Shown here: piece by piece, positions 1 to 8,282 of the stretch
How positions within the stretch are numbered: position 1 is the stretch's first letter
Layout: every line of letters begins with the position of its first letter
Origin: Planctomyces sp. SH-PL14
GTDB lineage: Bacteria; Planctomycetota; Planctomycetia; Planctomycetales; Planctomycetaceae
Length of the DNA stretch: 64,000 nt
Direction: 5' to 3'
Assembly: GCF_001610835.1 (NCBI RefSeq)
Contig: NZ_CP011270.1
Coordinates: 1,240,001 to 1,304,000 of the forward strand
Position numbers and translations under genes: made by a program
The notes under the pieces: generated by a model
What the model was told of the DNA's origin: nothing
Seen by the model: the letters and a program-made list of their open reading frames with translations, nothing else
Databases searched by the model: none

Positions 1-961
1 GGACAGTGAGCACTTTCAGGACCTTGTGGGCTTCCCGGATATCGCGCTCTGTCGGCAGGAAGATCAGCACGTCCCCTTCACCGTGGCCGCAGACCTCCTC
101 GACGGCGCCGACCATCGCGCCAAACCAGTCGCTCTCGCCCGTCTCCTCGTCTTCGTCGGGCGGCCGGTACCACGTCTCGACGGGGTACGTCCGACCGGCG
201 ACTTCGATCACCGGCGCCGGGCCGTGCTCCGAGCCAAAAAAGTCCGAGAACCGGGCGGCGTCGATCGTGGCCGACGTGATGATCAGCCGCAGATCGGGAC
301 GTTTCGGCAGGAGGCGGCGGATGTAGCCCAAGAGGAAGTCGATATTGAGCGACCGCTCGTGGGCCTCGTCGACGATGATCGTGTCGTACTGGTCGAGGAA
401 CCGGTCTGACTGCGTCTCCGCCAGGAGGATCCCGTCCGTCATCAACTTGATGTAGGTGCCGGGGCTGGTGGCGTCGGTGAACCGGACCTTGAAGCCAACC
501 CCCTGGCCGACCGACATCTTCAGCTCTTCCGCCACGCGGGCGGCGACCGAGCGGGCCGCAATCCGGCGGGGCTGGGTGTGGCCGATCACCCCCGTGATCC
601 CGCGGCCCATCTCCAGACAGATCTTGGGGATCTGGGTCGATTTCCCAGAGCCGGTCTCGCCGCAGAGGACGACGCATTGGTGCCGGGCGATCGCTTCCCG
701 AATGGCGTCGCGGTGCTCGGCGATCGGCAGGGCCGCGTCGTATTCGATCTTCGGGACGCCGCGTTCCCGGGAGTCGCGGCGGTCGAGCGATTTCCGCAGG
801 CGTTCTTCGAACTTCGCGAGGGCCTGATCGAACGGTTTGCCGCTGTCCCGCTGGCGGAGGAGCCCCTTCCAGTCCCGGTTCAGGGCGAACCGGTCCCCCT
901 GCATCGCCCGTTCGATCTGCGGGGCGAGGTCGTCGAGGGAGGAGGTGGGCGATTCCGACAT
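1..961 (-). CDS. hrpA: ATP-dependent RNA helicase HrpA, N-terminal part (runs off the window)
   Basis: DEAH-box (SF2) helicase; the family unwinds RNA using ATP in the cytoplasm. About 320 residues are visible and the reading frame is still open at base 1, so the C-terminal helicase, HA2/OB and DUF3418-type regions lie outside. Walker [10 protein letters not shown] is at residues 101-109, DEAH at 198-201 and SAT (motif III) at 230-232. The start is the ATG at 959-961, where the protein begins MSESPTSS. The roughly 80-residue stretch before the helicase core is typical of bacterial HrpA. The gene is divergent from the phosphofructokinase gene, and the shared upstream region is occupied by an interspersed element. 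HrpB is an alternative name, but the N-terminal extension and the motif spacing favour HrpA. Confidence 0.9.
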   Translation of the reverse strand, partial: MSESPTSSLDDLAPQIERAMQGDRFALNRDWKGLLRQRDSGKPFDQALAKFEERLRKSLDRRDSRERGVPKIEYDAALPIAEHRDAIREAIARHQCVVLCGETGSGKSTQIPKICLEMGRGITGVIGHTQPRRIAARSVAARVAEELKMSVGQGVGFKVRFTDATSPGTYIKLMTDGILLAETQSDRFLDQYDTIIVDEAHERSLNIDFLLGYIRRLLPKRPDLRLIITSATIDAARFSDFFGSEHGPAPVIEVAGRTYPVETWYRPPDEDEETGESDWFGAMVGAVEEVCGHGEGDVLIFLPTERDIREAHKVLKVLTV

Positions 962-1061
962 GGGACGTGGTGATTCCGTGAAACAAATGGCCCAGGACTC
1001 TATGCCGTGGGGGGACGCGGGAGAAGACAGTGGTGGGGGGTGTCGCGTTCGCGGGCGCGAG

Positions 1062-1374
1062 CTGCGTCCTTGCCGGACGGACTCTCATCTCTCAAACCCA
1101 ACGTGCCACGGCAGCCGGGGTCAAGGGGGCAACCCCTTGCCGCCGGAGGCGCTTCTGTGAGGAACCGTGGTCAGCAACGGACGTCCCCTTTGTGAAACCG
1201 GCGTTGAGGACTCACCGCTCGCCTTGGGATCTCCTTGGGTTGGTGAGGGGGCATACGACGCCTTGTCCGCACTTGAACACACACTTCTTCCGACAGTGTC
1301 CGACGAGACAGGCCTCCGGCGGGCAAGGGGGTGTGATCCCCTTGCATCCCCCACCAGGGTGCCCCTGGACCCGG
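1062..1374 (+). repeat. Interspersed palindromic element, copy 1
   Basis: First of ten substantial copies of a non-coding family. The left end reads like GCGTCCTTGCCGG, then CTCAAACCCAACGTGCCACGG. Next come a G5/C5 hairpin (A), the arm GCCGGAGGC, a core of about 160 nt, the arm GCCTCCGGCGGGC, a second G/C hairpin (B), and a terminal hairpin (C) with CCAGGG/CCCTGG arms ending GGACCCGG. The two GCCTCCGGC arms are inverted repeats of each other. No conserved reading frame runs through the copies. This copy lies in the divergent interval between hrpA and the phosphofructokinase gene. Its hairpin A is shortened (four-base loop GCAA), and its right half reads GACGAGACAGG where other copies have a variant of GACGGCCAGG. 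Confidence 0.9.
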
Positions 1375-1541
1375 TGAGTTAACTTTGACGGCGTGCTGGC
1401 CACCAAGCGGCGAATGCACCGTTCGCCGACATCCCGCTGGCCCCTCGCTGGCGTCCCACTTTGGGCGCTCCTACGATTTCGGCTTCCGGCGACCTCGCCA
1501 CGCCGCCCCCCCTTGCCCCACCTGCATCCACTGCTGTGTCC

Positions 1542-2795
1542 ATGTCGAAAGCCAATGCCCTCATCGGCCAGTCCGGCGGGCCGACCTCCGTCATCAACTC
1601 CTCCCTCGTCGGCGTCGTCGAGACCTGCCTCAAAGCGCGCAAGATCGACAAAGTGTTCGGCATGCGGTTCGGCATCGAAGGGGTCCTCAACGACCACCTC
1701 CTCGACCTCGGCGCCGAATCGCGGGCGGTCCTCAAGGCCCTCCGCAAGACCCCCAGCAGCGCCCTCGGCTCCAGCCGCCTCAAACTCAAGGAAGAACACT
1801 TCGCCCCGATTCTCGAGCAGCTCAAGAAGTACAACATCCGCTACTACTTCATGATCGGCGGCAACGACACGATGGACACGATCCACCGCGTCACCGAGTA
1901 CGCCAATGCCAACGGTTGGGAAATGACCGGCGTCGGCGTCCCCAAGACCGTCGACAACGACCTCTACGGCACCGATCACACTCCCGGCTTCGGCAGCGCG
2001 GCCCGGTTCGTCGCCACGAGCGTCCAGCAGGCCGGCCTCCTCGCCCGCGACATGCAGCGGGTCGACCAGTTCGTCGTCTTCCAGACCGTCGGCCGCAGCG
2101 CCGGCTGGCTCCCGGCTGCCGCCGCCTGCGCCCGCCGCGTCGCTGGCGACGCCCCCCACGTCATCCTCTTTCCCGAACGGGCGTTCGATCGCGCGAAATT
2201 CCTGGCGCGGGTCAAGGAAGTCCACTCCGAGCGGGGCTTCGTCTCGATCGTCTGCGGCGAAGGGATCCGCGACGCCGACGGCAACCCGGTCAGCGCCTCG
2301 ACGACCCGCGACAAGTTCAACAACGTCGAGTTCGGCGCAATGGGGGGGACAAGCGCCGCCATGATCCTGCACCGGATCATCAGCGACGAGTTCGGCTGGC
2401 GCGGCGAATTCCAGGTCACCGAGTCCCTGCAGATGTGCGCGGCGGACCGGGCGGTCAAGCGGGACCTCGTCGAAGCCTACGGCTGCGGCCGTCAGGCGGC
2501 GCGGCTGGCCCTCAAGGGACAGGGGGGTGTGATGGTCACCATCGAACGCGCCTCCAAGCCCGGCAAGCCGTACCGCGCCGAGTTCGGCACGATCCCGCTC
2601 AAGGAGGTCGCCAACCACGAGCGGCCGATGCCGGACGAGTACATCGCCGAATCGGGGATGGACGTCACCCCGGCCTTCATCAAGTACGCCGCTCCGCTGG
2701 TCGGCGAACTCCCCGAATACGCCCAGCTGAAGATGATCAAGGCCAAGCCCTCCGCGCCGCGGAAGTCCGCCTCCCGAACCCCCGCCGCCACCTGA
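1542..2795 (+). CDS. pfp: Pyrophosphate-dependent 6-phosphofructokinase
   Basis: 417 residues. The enzyme interconverts fructose 6-phosphate and fructose 1,6-bisphosphate in cytoplasmic glycolysis/gluconeogenesis. The N-terminal phosphate loop GQSGGPTSVIN is at residues 9-19, GGNDTMD at 106-112, the catalytic loop PKTVDND at 134-140, and a GRSAGWL segment binds sugar phosphate. The PK in place of PG in the PKTVDND loop, and Asp after Asn in GGND (where ATP enzymes have Gly), are the known signatures of PPi-type rather than ATP-type enzymes. The ATG at 1542 (MSKANAL) is preferred to the in-frame ATG at 1461 because only the sequence after it resembles the family. Phosphoryl-donor choice is inferred from motifs. 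Confidence 0.9.
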   Translation: MSKANALIGQSGGPTSVINSSLVGVVETCLKARKIDKVFGMRFGIEGVLNDHLLDLGAESRAVLKALRKTPSSALGSSRLKLKEEHFAPILEQLKKYNIRYYFMIGGNDTMDTIHRVTEYANANGWEMTGVGVPKTVDNDLYGTDHTPGFGSAARFVATSVQQAGLLARDMQRVDQFVVFQTVGRSAGWLPAAAACARRVAGDAPHVILFPERAFDRAKFLARVKEVHSERGFVSIVCGEGIRDADGNPVSASTTRDKFNNVEFGAMGGTSAAMILHRIISDEFGWRGEFQVTESLQMCAADRAVKRDLVEAYGCGRQAARLALKGQGGVMVTIERASKPGKPYRAEFGTIPLKEVANHERPMPDEYIAESGMDVTPAFIKYAAPLVGELPEYAQLKMIKAKPSAPRKSASRTPAAT

Positions 2796-2819
2796 CCCAC
2801 CCCGACGAGCCGAAGCTTC

Positions 2820-2848
2820 GTCCCCCCGCCGGATTGAGGCCGGGGGAC
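2820..2848 (+). terminator. GC-rich stem-loop after the phosphofructokinase gene
   Basis: GTCCCCC at 2820-2826 pairs with GGGGGAC at 2842-2848, and an inner GCC/GGC pair extends the stem. It lies 25 bp past the stop codon. There is no T-run after it, so termination is only a possibility. Confidence 0.35.
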
Positions 2849-2901
2849 CCGCTCGGCCCCCTCCATCCCTCCGCTCCTTCGTACGACGAAACGGATCGAC
2901 C

Positions 2902-3471
2902 ATGACCTTCAAAGCCCAGGCCATCCTGTTCGCGGTGCTGACCGCCTTCTTCTGGGGCGTGTACGGCCCGGCCCTCGGCTTCGCCCGCAGCACCAGCCGG
3001 CCCCCCGAGTGGAGCCCGTTCAAGCCGTACCTCTTCATCGGGCTCGCGTACCTTGTGTGGGGCTGCGTCGGCGGCGCGATCATCATGAAGGCGGTCTTCA
3101 ACGACACCTTCACGTTCTCAGGGAACCACGAGGCGGCCGCCAAGTGGGGCTTCCTGGCCGGGTCGCTGGGGGCCTTCGGGGCTCTGACGCTGACCTTTGC
3201 GGTCGTGAACGCCGGCCGGGCCGGATCGGGCCCCGCGCTCGTGATGCCGATCGTCTTCGGCGGAGCCGTCACGGTCTCGGCGATCACCGGCTACCTGATC
3301 CTGCGAAATAGCCCCGGTCTCCACGTCGAGTGGCTCCCGCTGCTGACGGGGATGGGGCTCGTCCTGGCGGGGATCATCCTCGTCGCCAAGTACACCCCGC
3401 ACGCCGCCCCGCCGGCAAAGCCCGCGGCCGCCGTCGCTCCGCCGGCGGAAGCCCCGGCGACAAACTCGTAG
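2902..3471 (+). CDS. Hypothetical five-helix inner-membrane protein
   Basis: 189 residues, not recognised with certainty. Predicted membrane segments lie near residues 7-27, 42-64, 81-103, 112-134 and 143-163. An Ala/Pro-rich cytoplasmic or periplasmic tail (about 165-189) follows. The small-residue-rich helices, with VNAGRAGSGPALVMPIVFGG between the third and fourth segments, resemble half of a drug/metabolite transporter (EamA-like) protein, but a full ten-helix unit is absent. It sits 106 bp after the phosphofructokinase gene on the same strand and ahead of the scramblase-like gene, so the three may be co-transcribed. Confidence 0.7.
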   Translation: MTFKAQAILFAVLTAFFWGVYGPALGFARSTSRPPEWSPFKPYLFIGLAYLVWGCVGGAIIMKAVFNDTFTFSGNHEAAAKWGFLAGSLGAFGALTLTFAVVNAGRAGSGPALVMPIVFGGAVTVSAITGYLILRNSPGLHVEWLPLLTGMGLVLAGIILVAKYTPHAAPPAKPAAAVAPPAEAPATNS

Positions 3472-3541
3472 TCCGCCTTCCGGCCCCGGGTCAGTTTTCG
3501 TTGGTGTCCCCGCCCTCTCCGTTTCCACGAAGGTCTGGTCG

Positions 3542-4129
3542 ATGCACCCCGCCCTGGCGAACAACCTCTACCTGATCAAGGAACACGTCGGATTCTTCAA
3601 GGCGGCGAACAACTACGACGTCGTCGATCCTGAAACCGGACGGGAGATCCTGCACTGCCGCGAGCCGCGGCTGGGCTGGGTGACCAAGATGTTCCGGTTC
3701 ACGGACTACAAGCGGCTGACCCCGTTCCACATTGAAGTCACGACCCCTTCGGGCGAGCCGGTCCTCCGCGTCGAGCGGGGCGTCACCTTCTTCCTCTCGA
3801 ACGTGTCGGTCTTTGACGACGAGGACGAGCGGGTCGGTGGCTTCAAGCAGAAGTTCTTCTCGATCGGCGGCTCGTTCAATGTCCTCGGCCCCAGCGATCA
3901 GCCGCTGTGCTCGCTCAAGGGGTCGTGGACCTCGTGGGAGTTCTCGTTTGAGAAGGACGGCCAGCAGTACGCCAAGGTGAGCAAGAAGTGGCGGGGCCTG
4001 GGGCAGGAGCTGTTCACGTCGGCCGACAACTACATGCTCGAGATCTCGCCGACCGTGCCGCCCGACAATCCGCTCCGCGTCCTGATCCTGGGGGCGGTCT
4101 TCTGCATCGACATGGTGCTGAAGGAGTAG
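3542..4129 (+). CDS. LURP-one-related / phospholipid scramblase-like protein
   Basis: 195 residues. The pattern matches the LURP-one/Tubby-C-like fold: a run of short beta strands, with DYDVVD-type and FDDEDERVGGFKQKFF segments alternating with GSWTSWEFSFEKDGQQYA. The C-terminus is a hydrophobic helix (LRVLILGAVFCIDMVL), as in scramblase-like proteins where it enters the barrel or membrane. No enzymatic motif is expected. Eukaryotic relatives move phospholipids; the bacterial function is unknown. It starts 70 bp after the five-helix membrane protein. The ATG at 3542 fits the family N-terminus (NNLYLIKEHVGFFKAANNYDV). Confidence 0.75.
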   Translation: MHPALANNLYLIKEHVGFFKAANNYDVVDPETGREILHCREPRLGWVTKMFRFTDYKRLTPFHIEVTTPSGEPVLRVERGVTFFLSNVSVFDDEDERVGGFKQKFFSIGGSFNVLGPSDQPLCSLKGSWTSWEFSFEKDGQQYAKVSKKWRGLGQELFTSADNYMLEISPTVPPDNPLRVLILGAVFCIDMVLKE

Positions 4130-4144
4130 CCGGCGCCGGATCGG

Positions 4145-4597
4145 TCACCGGGTCTGCCGCAGCCCCTCGTAGACGATCGTGTTGACGGTGCTGGCGAGGT
4201 TCAGGCTGCGGGCCCGTTCGTCCATCGGGAGTTTGAGGCACCGGTCGGGATGTCGGGACCGGAGGGATTCCGGCAGGCCGCGGCTCTCGCTTCCGAAGAC
4301 CAGGACGTCCTCCTTCTGAAACGTCGCGTCCCAGGCGAGCCGCTCGGCGAACTTCGTGAGAAACCACATCGGACGGCCGGCCAAGCGGGTTTCGAGTTCG
4401 TCCCAGGTGTTGACTGCTTCCCAGTCCAGGTACTGCCAGTAGTCCATCCCGGCCCGTTTGAGGTACCGGTCGTCCAGGTGGAAGCCGAGGGGGCGGACGA
4501 GCCAGAGTTTGGCACCGGCGGCGACGCAGGTCCGCCCGACGTTGCCCGCGTTCTGCGGGATTTCCGGGCAGTAGAGGACGACGTGAAAGCTGGGCAT
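4145..4597 (-). CDS. trmL: tRNA (cytidine/uridine-2'-O-)-methyltransferase TrmL
   Basis: 150 residues from the chosen ATG ([16 protein letters not shown]). SPOUT-class methyltransferase that 2'-O-methylates the wobble nucleotide of certain tRNA-Leu using S-adenosylmethionine. Visible motifs are [14 protein letters not shown] near the N-terminus, [11 protein letters not shown] in the middle, and [13 protein letters not shown] at the C-terminal trefoil knot. All are diagnostic for TrmL. An in-frame ATG at 4612 would add five residues (MLNPS) and cannot be excluded; neither start has a clear ribosome site. It converges with the scramblase-like gene, with stop codons about 15 bp apart. Confidence 0.92.
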   Translation of the reverse strand: MPSFHVVLYCPEIPQNAGNVGRTCVAAGAKLWLVRPLGFHLDDRYLKRAGMDYWQYLDWEAVNTWDELETRLAGRPMWFLTKFAERLAWDATFQKEDVLVFGSESRGLPESLRSRHPDRCLKLPMDERARSLNLASTVNTIVYEGLRQTR

Positions 4598-4627
4598 GGA
4601 GGGGTTAAGCATTCAAGGAGGGCCGGC

Positions 4628-4948
4628 TCGAACCGCGTCCGTGCCGACACGACTATGCTAGCTCAAGCCCAATGTGCGACGGCAGCTGGGGTCAAGGGGG
4701 CCTCGCCCCCTTGCCGCCGGAGGCCTCTTCTATGCGGAACCATGAGACACAACGGACGTCCGCTTTGTGGAACCGGCGTCGAGGATTCACCGCTGGCTTT
4801 GCAATCCCCGCGGGTTGGTGAGGCGGCATACGGCACGTCGTCCGCGCCTGGACACTCACTCCTTCAGACATCTCTCGACGGCCAGGCCTCCGGCGGGCAA
4901 GAGGGCGTTGCCCCCTTGCATCCCCCACCAGGGTGCCCCTGGACCCGG
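4628..4948 (+). repeat. Interspersed palindromic element, copy 2
   Basis: Full copy between trmL and the 3' end of lpxI; its right end lies 11 bp from the lpxI stop codon. The innermost pair of hairpin A is C-G (loop CTC), where copies 3-6 have T-A. Hairpin B has GAGGGC/GCCCCC arms. Confidence 0.9.
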
Positions 4949-4959
4949 TCGGGGCTTTC

Positions 4960-5859
4960 TTACGACGCCAGGCGGAGCTGCAACTCGTCTGCCTTCACCG
5001 AGACGATCACGATCCCGAGCTTGTCCGCCAGAGCGACCACCGCCGGCTCATCGAGCAGGATCGTCATCCCCGCCTCGATCGCCAGGACGCGGGCTCCCGC
5101 CTCCCGCATCGACTGCAACGTCTGCACCCCCACCGTCGGCACATCGAACCGCATGTCCTGCTGCGGCTTCGCTACCTTGACCACCGTCATCCCCCCCCGG
5201 CGGCACAGCGCCGCCGAGCGGCGGATGCAGGAGTCGGTCCCCTCAATCGCCTCGACGGCGATCACCGCCATGTCGTTGACGATGACGGTCTGGCCGATGT
5301 CGAGCCGCCCCATCTCCTTGGCCATCTCGAAACCGAACCGGATGTCCTTCCACTGGGCGGCGGTCGGCTGACGCTTGGTGAGGAAACCGTGTTTCACGAG
5401 CAACTCCGGGCAGAAATTGAGGGCGGATTCAAACACGATCTTGTCGCGGGCGAACTCACGGATGACGGCGAGAAGGATCGTGTCGTCCTTCTTGTTCTCA
5501 CGGGCGTAGCGATACCACATGTGCATCGCCCGCAGGTCCGGCAGGTACTTCAAGATCCGGAAGGGGTCGAAGATCACGGTCTTCTCGACCTTTCCGGCCA
5601 TCACGGCCCGGGTGATCTTGTGACGGCGGAAGTACCGGATCGCCCGACCCAGCTTTCCGATTCCCGCGAACTCGATGTCGTCGCAGACATCCCGCAGCTC
5701 CTCCTGGGCCATCCCCTCGATGGCGAAGCAGTAGACCGAAAAGCCCTGTTCCCGCGCGGCGCGGGCAAAGGTGATCGGGAAAGCTCCCCATCCGGCCAGC
5801 AGGCCCACCCGTTCCCCTTGGCCGGGGCGGATGGGGATGATGTTGCGGTGCTCAGTCAT
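4960..5859 (-). CDS. lpxI: UDP-2,3-diacylglucosamine pyrophosphatase LpxI
   Basis: 299 residues. LpxI (DUF1009 family) hydrolyses UDP-2,3-diacylglucosamine to lipid X and UMP in lipid A synthesis, on the cytoplasmic face. Recognisable features are VGLLAGWGAFPITFARAA near the N-terminus, the GKLGRAIRYFRRH and MAGKVEKT segments, and a C-terminal catalytic domain with VNDMAVIAVEAIEGTD, where Asp/Glu residues bind metal, followed by CRRGG. It is 51 bp downstream of lpxD on the same strand, and the shared pathway makes a two-gene operon likely. LpxI is the less common alternative to LpxH and is known in alphaproteobacteria and planctomycetes. Confidence 0.93.
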   Translation of the reverse strand: MTEHRNIIPIRPGQGERVGLLAGWGAFPITFARAAREQGFSVYCFAIEGMAQEELRDVCDDIEFAGIGKLGRAIRYFRRHKITRAVMAGKVEKTVIFDPFRILKYLPDLRAMHMWYRYARENKKDDTILLAVIREFARDKIVFESALNFCPELLVKHGFLTKRQPTAAQWKDIRFGFEMAKEMGRLDIGQTVIVNDMAVIAVEAIEGTDSCIRRSAALCRRGGMTVVKVAKPQQDMRFDVPTVGVQTLQSMREAGARVLAIEAGMTILLDEPAVVALADKLGIVIVSVKADELQLRLAS

Positions 5860-5910
5860 GGCAGAGGAGGCTGGAGGCGGAAGACTGAAGGCGAAGGGCA
5901 GGCGGGATCG

Positions 5911-7002
5911 TCAGGCGGCTTCGACCGCAGGCGCTGCCGGCGGAGCGGCAGAGGCGGGCTGCAGCTGCTTCTGGAGGGCTTTGACCGTCTTTTCGAGTTC
6001 CTTCACCTGATCGCGGAGATCGGGAAGTTTTCGCAGGGCGAGGTGAATCCGGATCTGCTCCATGTCCGGAGCGGCGGGGACGCCGTAGTAGGTCGCCTTC
6101 TCCGGGATGTCTCCCATGACGCCCGACTTTCCGCCGAGCGCCGCCTGGCTGCCGATCGTGATGTGGTCCGCCACGCCGACCTGGCCGCCGCAGCGAACGT
6201 AGTCGCCGGTCTTGCACGAGCCGGCGAAGCCGACCTGCGAGGCGAAGGCGTTGTGCCGCCCGATCTCGCAGTTGTGGGCGATCATCACGAGGTTGTCGAT
6301 TTTCGTCCCCATCCCGATGACGGTCGCGCCGACCATGGCCCGGTCGACCGTGGCACAAGCCCCGATCTCGACGTCGTCCTCGACGATCACGGTTCCGGTG
6401 TGCGGGATCCGGACGAACTGTCCGCGGACCATCCGGTAGCCGAAGCCGTCGGCACCGATGACCGCGTTGGCATGGATGATGACCCGCTGGCCGAGCGTGA
6501 CGTCGTGATAGAGGACGGCGTTGGGATGCAGGACGCATTCGTCGCCGAGCCGGCAGCCCGGGCCGATGACGACGCCGGGATGGATGTCGCAGTTCTTTCC
6601 GATGACGACGCCGTCGGCGATTGTCGCTCCGGGCCAGACATTCGTTCCGGTTCCGATCTTGGCGGTCGGTGAAATGACCGCCCGCTGATCGATCCCGAGC
6701 GCCGGCCGCGAGCGGAGCGGCCGGAAGTGGAGCATGACCTGGATGAAGGCCGCCTGGGGCTCGGCGACGGCGATCAGCGTGGCGGCGGTCGCACCGCGAG
6801 CCGCTTCGACGACCGCGGGGGTGACGAGGATCGCGCCCGCCTGGCAGGTGCGGAGCTTGGCGACCTTCTTGGGGTCTTCCAGGTACGTCAGCTGGTCCGG
6901 CTGGGCCTTCTGGAGCGGGGCGACCTCCTGGATCAGGAGGTCCGCGGCGCCGTGAACCTGACCTTCAACGAGGTCGGCGAGAGCTTGAATGGTGGCGGGC
7001 AT
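5911..7002 (-). CDS. lpxD: UDP-3-O-acylglucosamine N-acyltransferase LpxD
   Basis: 363 residues. LpxD transfers a 3-hydroxyacyl chain from ACP to the 2-amino group of UDP-3-O-acyl-glucosamine (third step of lipid A synthesis). Residues 1-100 form the uridine-binding domain (QLTYLEDPKKVAKL). After it comes a left-handed beta helix of hexapeptide repeats, with HPGVVIGPGCRLGDECVLHP and MIAHNCEIG carrying the conserved catalytic His region. A C-terminal coiled helix (LRKLPDLRDQVKELEKTV) helps trimerisation. The start is the ATG at 7000-7002 (MPATIQAL); the frame extends 19 codons upstream, but those do not resemble the family. The Ala/Pro tail is unremarkable. Confidence 0.94.
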   Translation of the reverse strand: MPATIQALADLVEGQVHGAADLLIQEVAPLQKAQPDQLTYLEDPKKVAKLRTCQAGAILVTPAVVEAARGATAATLIAVAEPQAAFIQVMLHFRPLRSRPALGIDQRAVISPTAKIGTGTNVWPGATIADGVVIGKNCDIHPGVVIGPGCRLGDECVLHPNAVLYHDVTLGQRVIIHANAVIGADGFGYRMVRGQFVRIPHTGTVIVEDDVEIGACATVDRAMVGATVIGMGTKIDNLVMIAHNCEIGRHNAFASQVGFAGSCKTGDYVRCGGQVGVADHITIGSQAALGGKSGVMGDIPEKATYYGVPAAPDMEQIRIHLALRKLPDLRDQVKELEKTVKALQKQLQPASAAPPAAPAVEAA

Positions 7003-7170
7003 CGGGGCGGAGTCCTTTCCGCGGTGAGCGGGAACCCGGAAAAACCCGAGGCTCCCCAACCTGTTTGCTCAAGGTTTTTATCTCGTCCCGTCACTCCGCG
7101 GCAATGCGAATCCAGCGTCGCCACAACTCACTTGTGCCAAATGGGTTACAAAGCAGAGATCCATTGGCGA

Positions 7171-7641
7171 TTAAGCGGGTCCCAGCGCCTTCCGCTTCTC
7201 CGCGATGAACTGGGCGTGGTGGGGGATGTGCCGCGTAATGCGGCGGAGCAGCGTTTCGAGGGTGATCTCGCCATCGGCCGAGTGGATCCCGGCCCGTTGG
7301 AACGCTTCTTCCGGGAGGGCTTTGAGGATCGACGCGACGTGCTTCCGGCAAACGTCGATCAACTCGAGTTCTACGTTGAGGTCGCGGGTGGGGTAGGCGA
7401 GCTTTGCGGCGAACTGGTCTGGGTCGCCGCTCATCATCTTCGGCTTGTCTTCGGCGACGATCCGTTTCATGCGGTCAGCGTAGATTGGCTCGAAGTCTGC
7501 GATGTGGCAGATGAGTTGCCGTGTCGACCATTTTCCCGGGACGGGAGCGGCGTCGAGTTGGGCGGGGGTCATTCCCTGGATGGCGTCGCGGAGGAGTTGG
7601 GGGCCACGAAGGTATTCGGAGATGAGGTCGTCGAATGGCAT
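7171..7641 (-). CDS. DinB/YfiT-like metal-dependent protein
   Basis: 156 residues, a four-helix-bundle protein of the DinB_2 superfamily. The expected metal ligands are visible: His46 in ICHIADFE, and His138/His142 in [30 protein letters not shown] is the typical helix-2 signature. Members include bacillithiol/mycothiol-dependent transferases and many proteins of unknown substrate, so no reaction is assigned. The start is the ATG at 7639-7641. The frame continues upstream into copy 3 of the interspersed element, but those codons are not gene-like. Confidence 0.85.
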   Translation of the reverse strand: MPFDDLISEYLRGPQLLRDAIQGMTPAQLDAAPVPGKWSTRQLICHIADFEPIYADRMKRIVAEDKPKMMSGDPDQFAAKLAYPTRDLNVELELIDVCRKHVASILKALPEEAFQRAGIHSADGEITLETLLRRITRHIPHHAQFIAEKRKALGPA

Positions 7642-7733
7642 GGGAAGCTCCGGCCGGTGGTGGGGAGAGAACGCGGGGATGGATGCGGCGCCGGACATCC
7701 TATCGCCAGGGAAGGTTCGCCTCGACTCTGTCA

Positions 7734-8069
7734 CCGGGGTCCAGGGGGTCACCCCTGGTGGGGGATGCAAGGGGGCGAAGCCCTCTTGCCCGCCGGAGGC
7801 CTGGCCGTCGAGAGATGTCTGAAGGAGGGCGTTTCCAAACGCGGACAACGTGCCGGATGGCTCCTCACCTAACCCGCGGGGATTGCAAAACAAGCGGTGT
7901 GGGTTGAGGGGGCCTCAACGCTGGTTCCACAAAGCGGACGCCCGTTGTATCCCACGGTTCCGCATAGAAGAGGCCTCCGGCGGCAAGGGGGTGAGACCCC
8001 CTTGACCCCAGTGGCCGTAGCACGTTGGGTTTGACGTGGCATAGCCGTGCCGGCACGAACGCGGTTCGA
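7734..8069 (-). repeat. Interspersed palindromic element, copy 3
   Basis: Full copy in reverse orientation, lying between a DUF1559 gene and the DinB-like gene that follows it on the minus strand. Terminal hairpin C has the long form (CCAGGGG/CCCCTGG). Hairpin B reads GAGGGC/GCCCCC when turned to the plus orientation. The left end includes GCTCGAACCGCGTTCGTGCC. Confidence 0.9.
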
Positions 8070-8085
8070 GCGAGCGGCCCCTCAA

Positions 8086-8122
8086 AACACAAAGACCTTC
8101 CACTGACGTCCGTGGAAGGTCT
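8086..8122 (-). terminator. Rho-independent terminator of the DUF1559 gene
   Basis: A perfect 11-bp stem, AGACCTTCCAC (8093-8103) with GTGGAAGGTCT (8112-8122). Read on the minus strand it is followed by TTTGTGTTTT. It lies about 160 bp after the stop of the DUF1559 gene on that strand. Confidence 0.75.
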
Positions 8123-8197
8123 CGCCGCCGGCCGGATGGTGACAGTTCCGGCCGACTGGAACGGAGGGGATCACGATGGTCTCAAGTCATTGTCTTC

Positions 8198-8266
8198 ATC
8201 TGTGTTTATCCGTGTTGATCTGTGGCTAAGAAAATCGGCCACAGATGAACGCAGATGCACACAGAT
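8198..8266. repeat. 29-bp inverted repeat of the ATCTGTG type
   Basis: The arms at 8198-8226 and 8238-8266 are inverted copies with a few mismatches, separated by an 11-base loop (TAAGAAAATCG). The units are variants of ATCTGTGTTCATCTGTGG, a word I recall as common between genes in several phyla including planctomycetes. It sits between the DUF1559 stop codon and its terminator. It is A/T-richer than the surroundings. Confidence 0.75.
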
Positions 8267-8282
8267 AGGACGCGACGCCCGA

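Noticed and set aside
1212-3287. Long minus-strand open frame (691 residues)
   Set aside because: Shadow of the phosphofructokinase and membrane-protein genes; Asp/Glu/Gly-rich, no domain, high GC leaves antisense frames open.
4250-5371. Open frames running through element copy 2 and into lpxI
   Set aside because: No conserved frame among copies; frames shift between copies, so the element is treated as non-coding.
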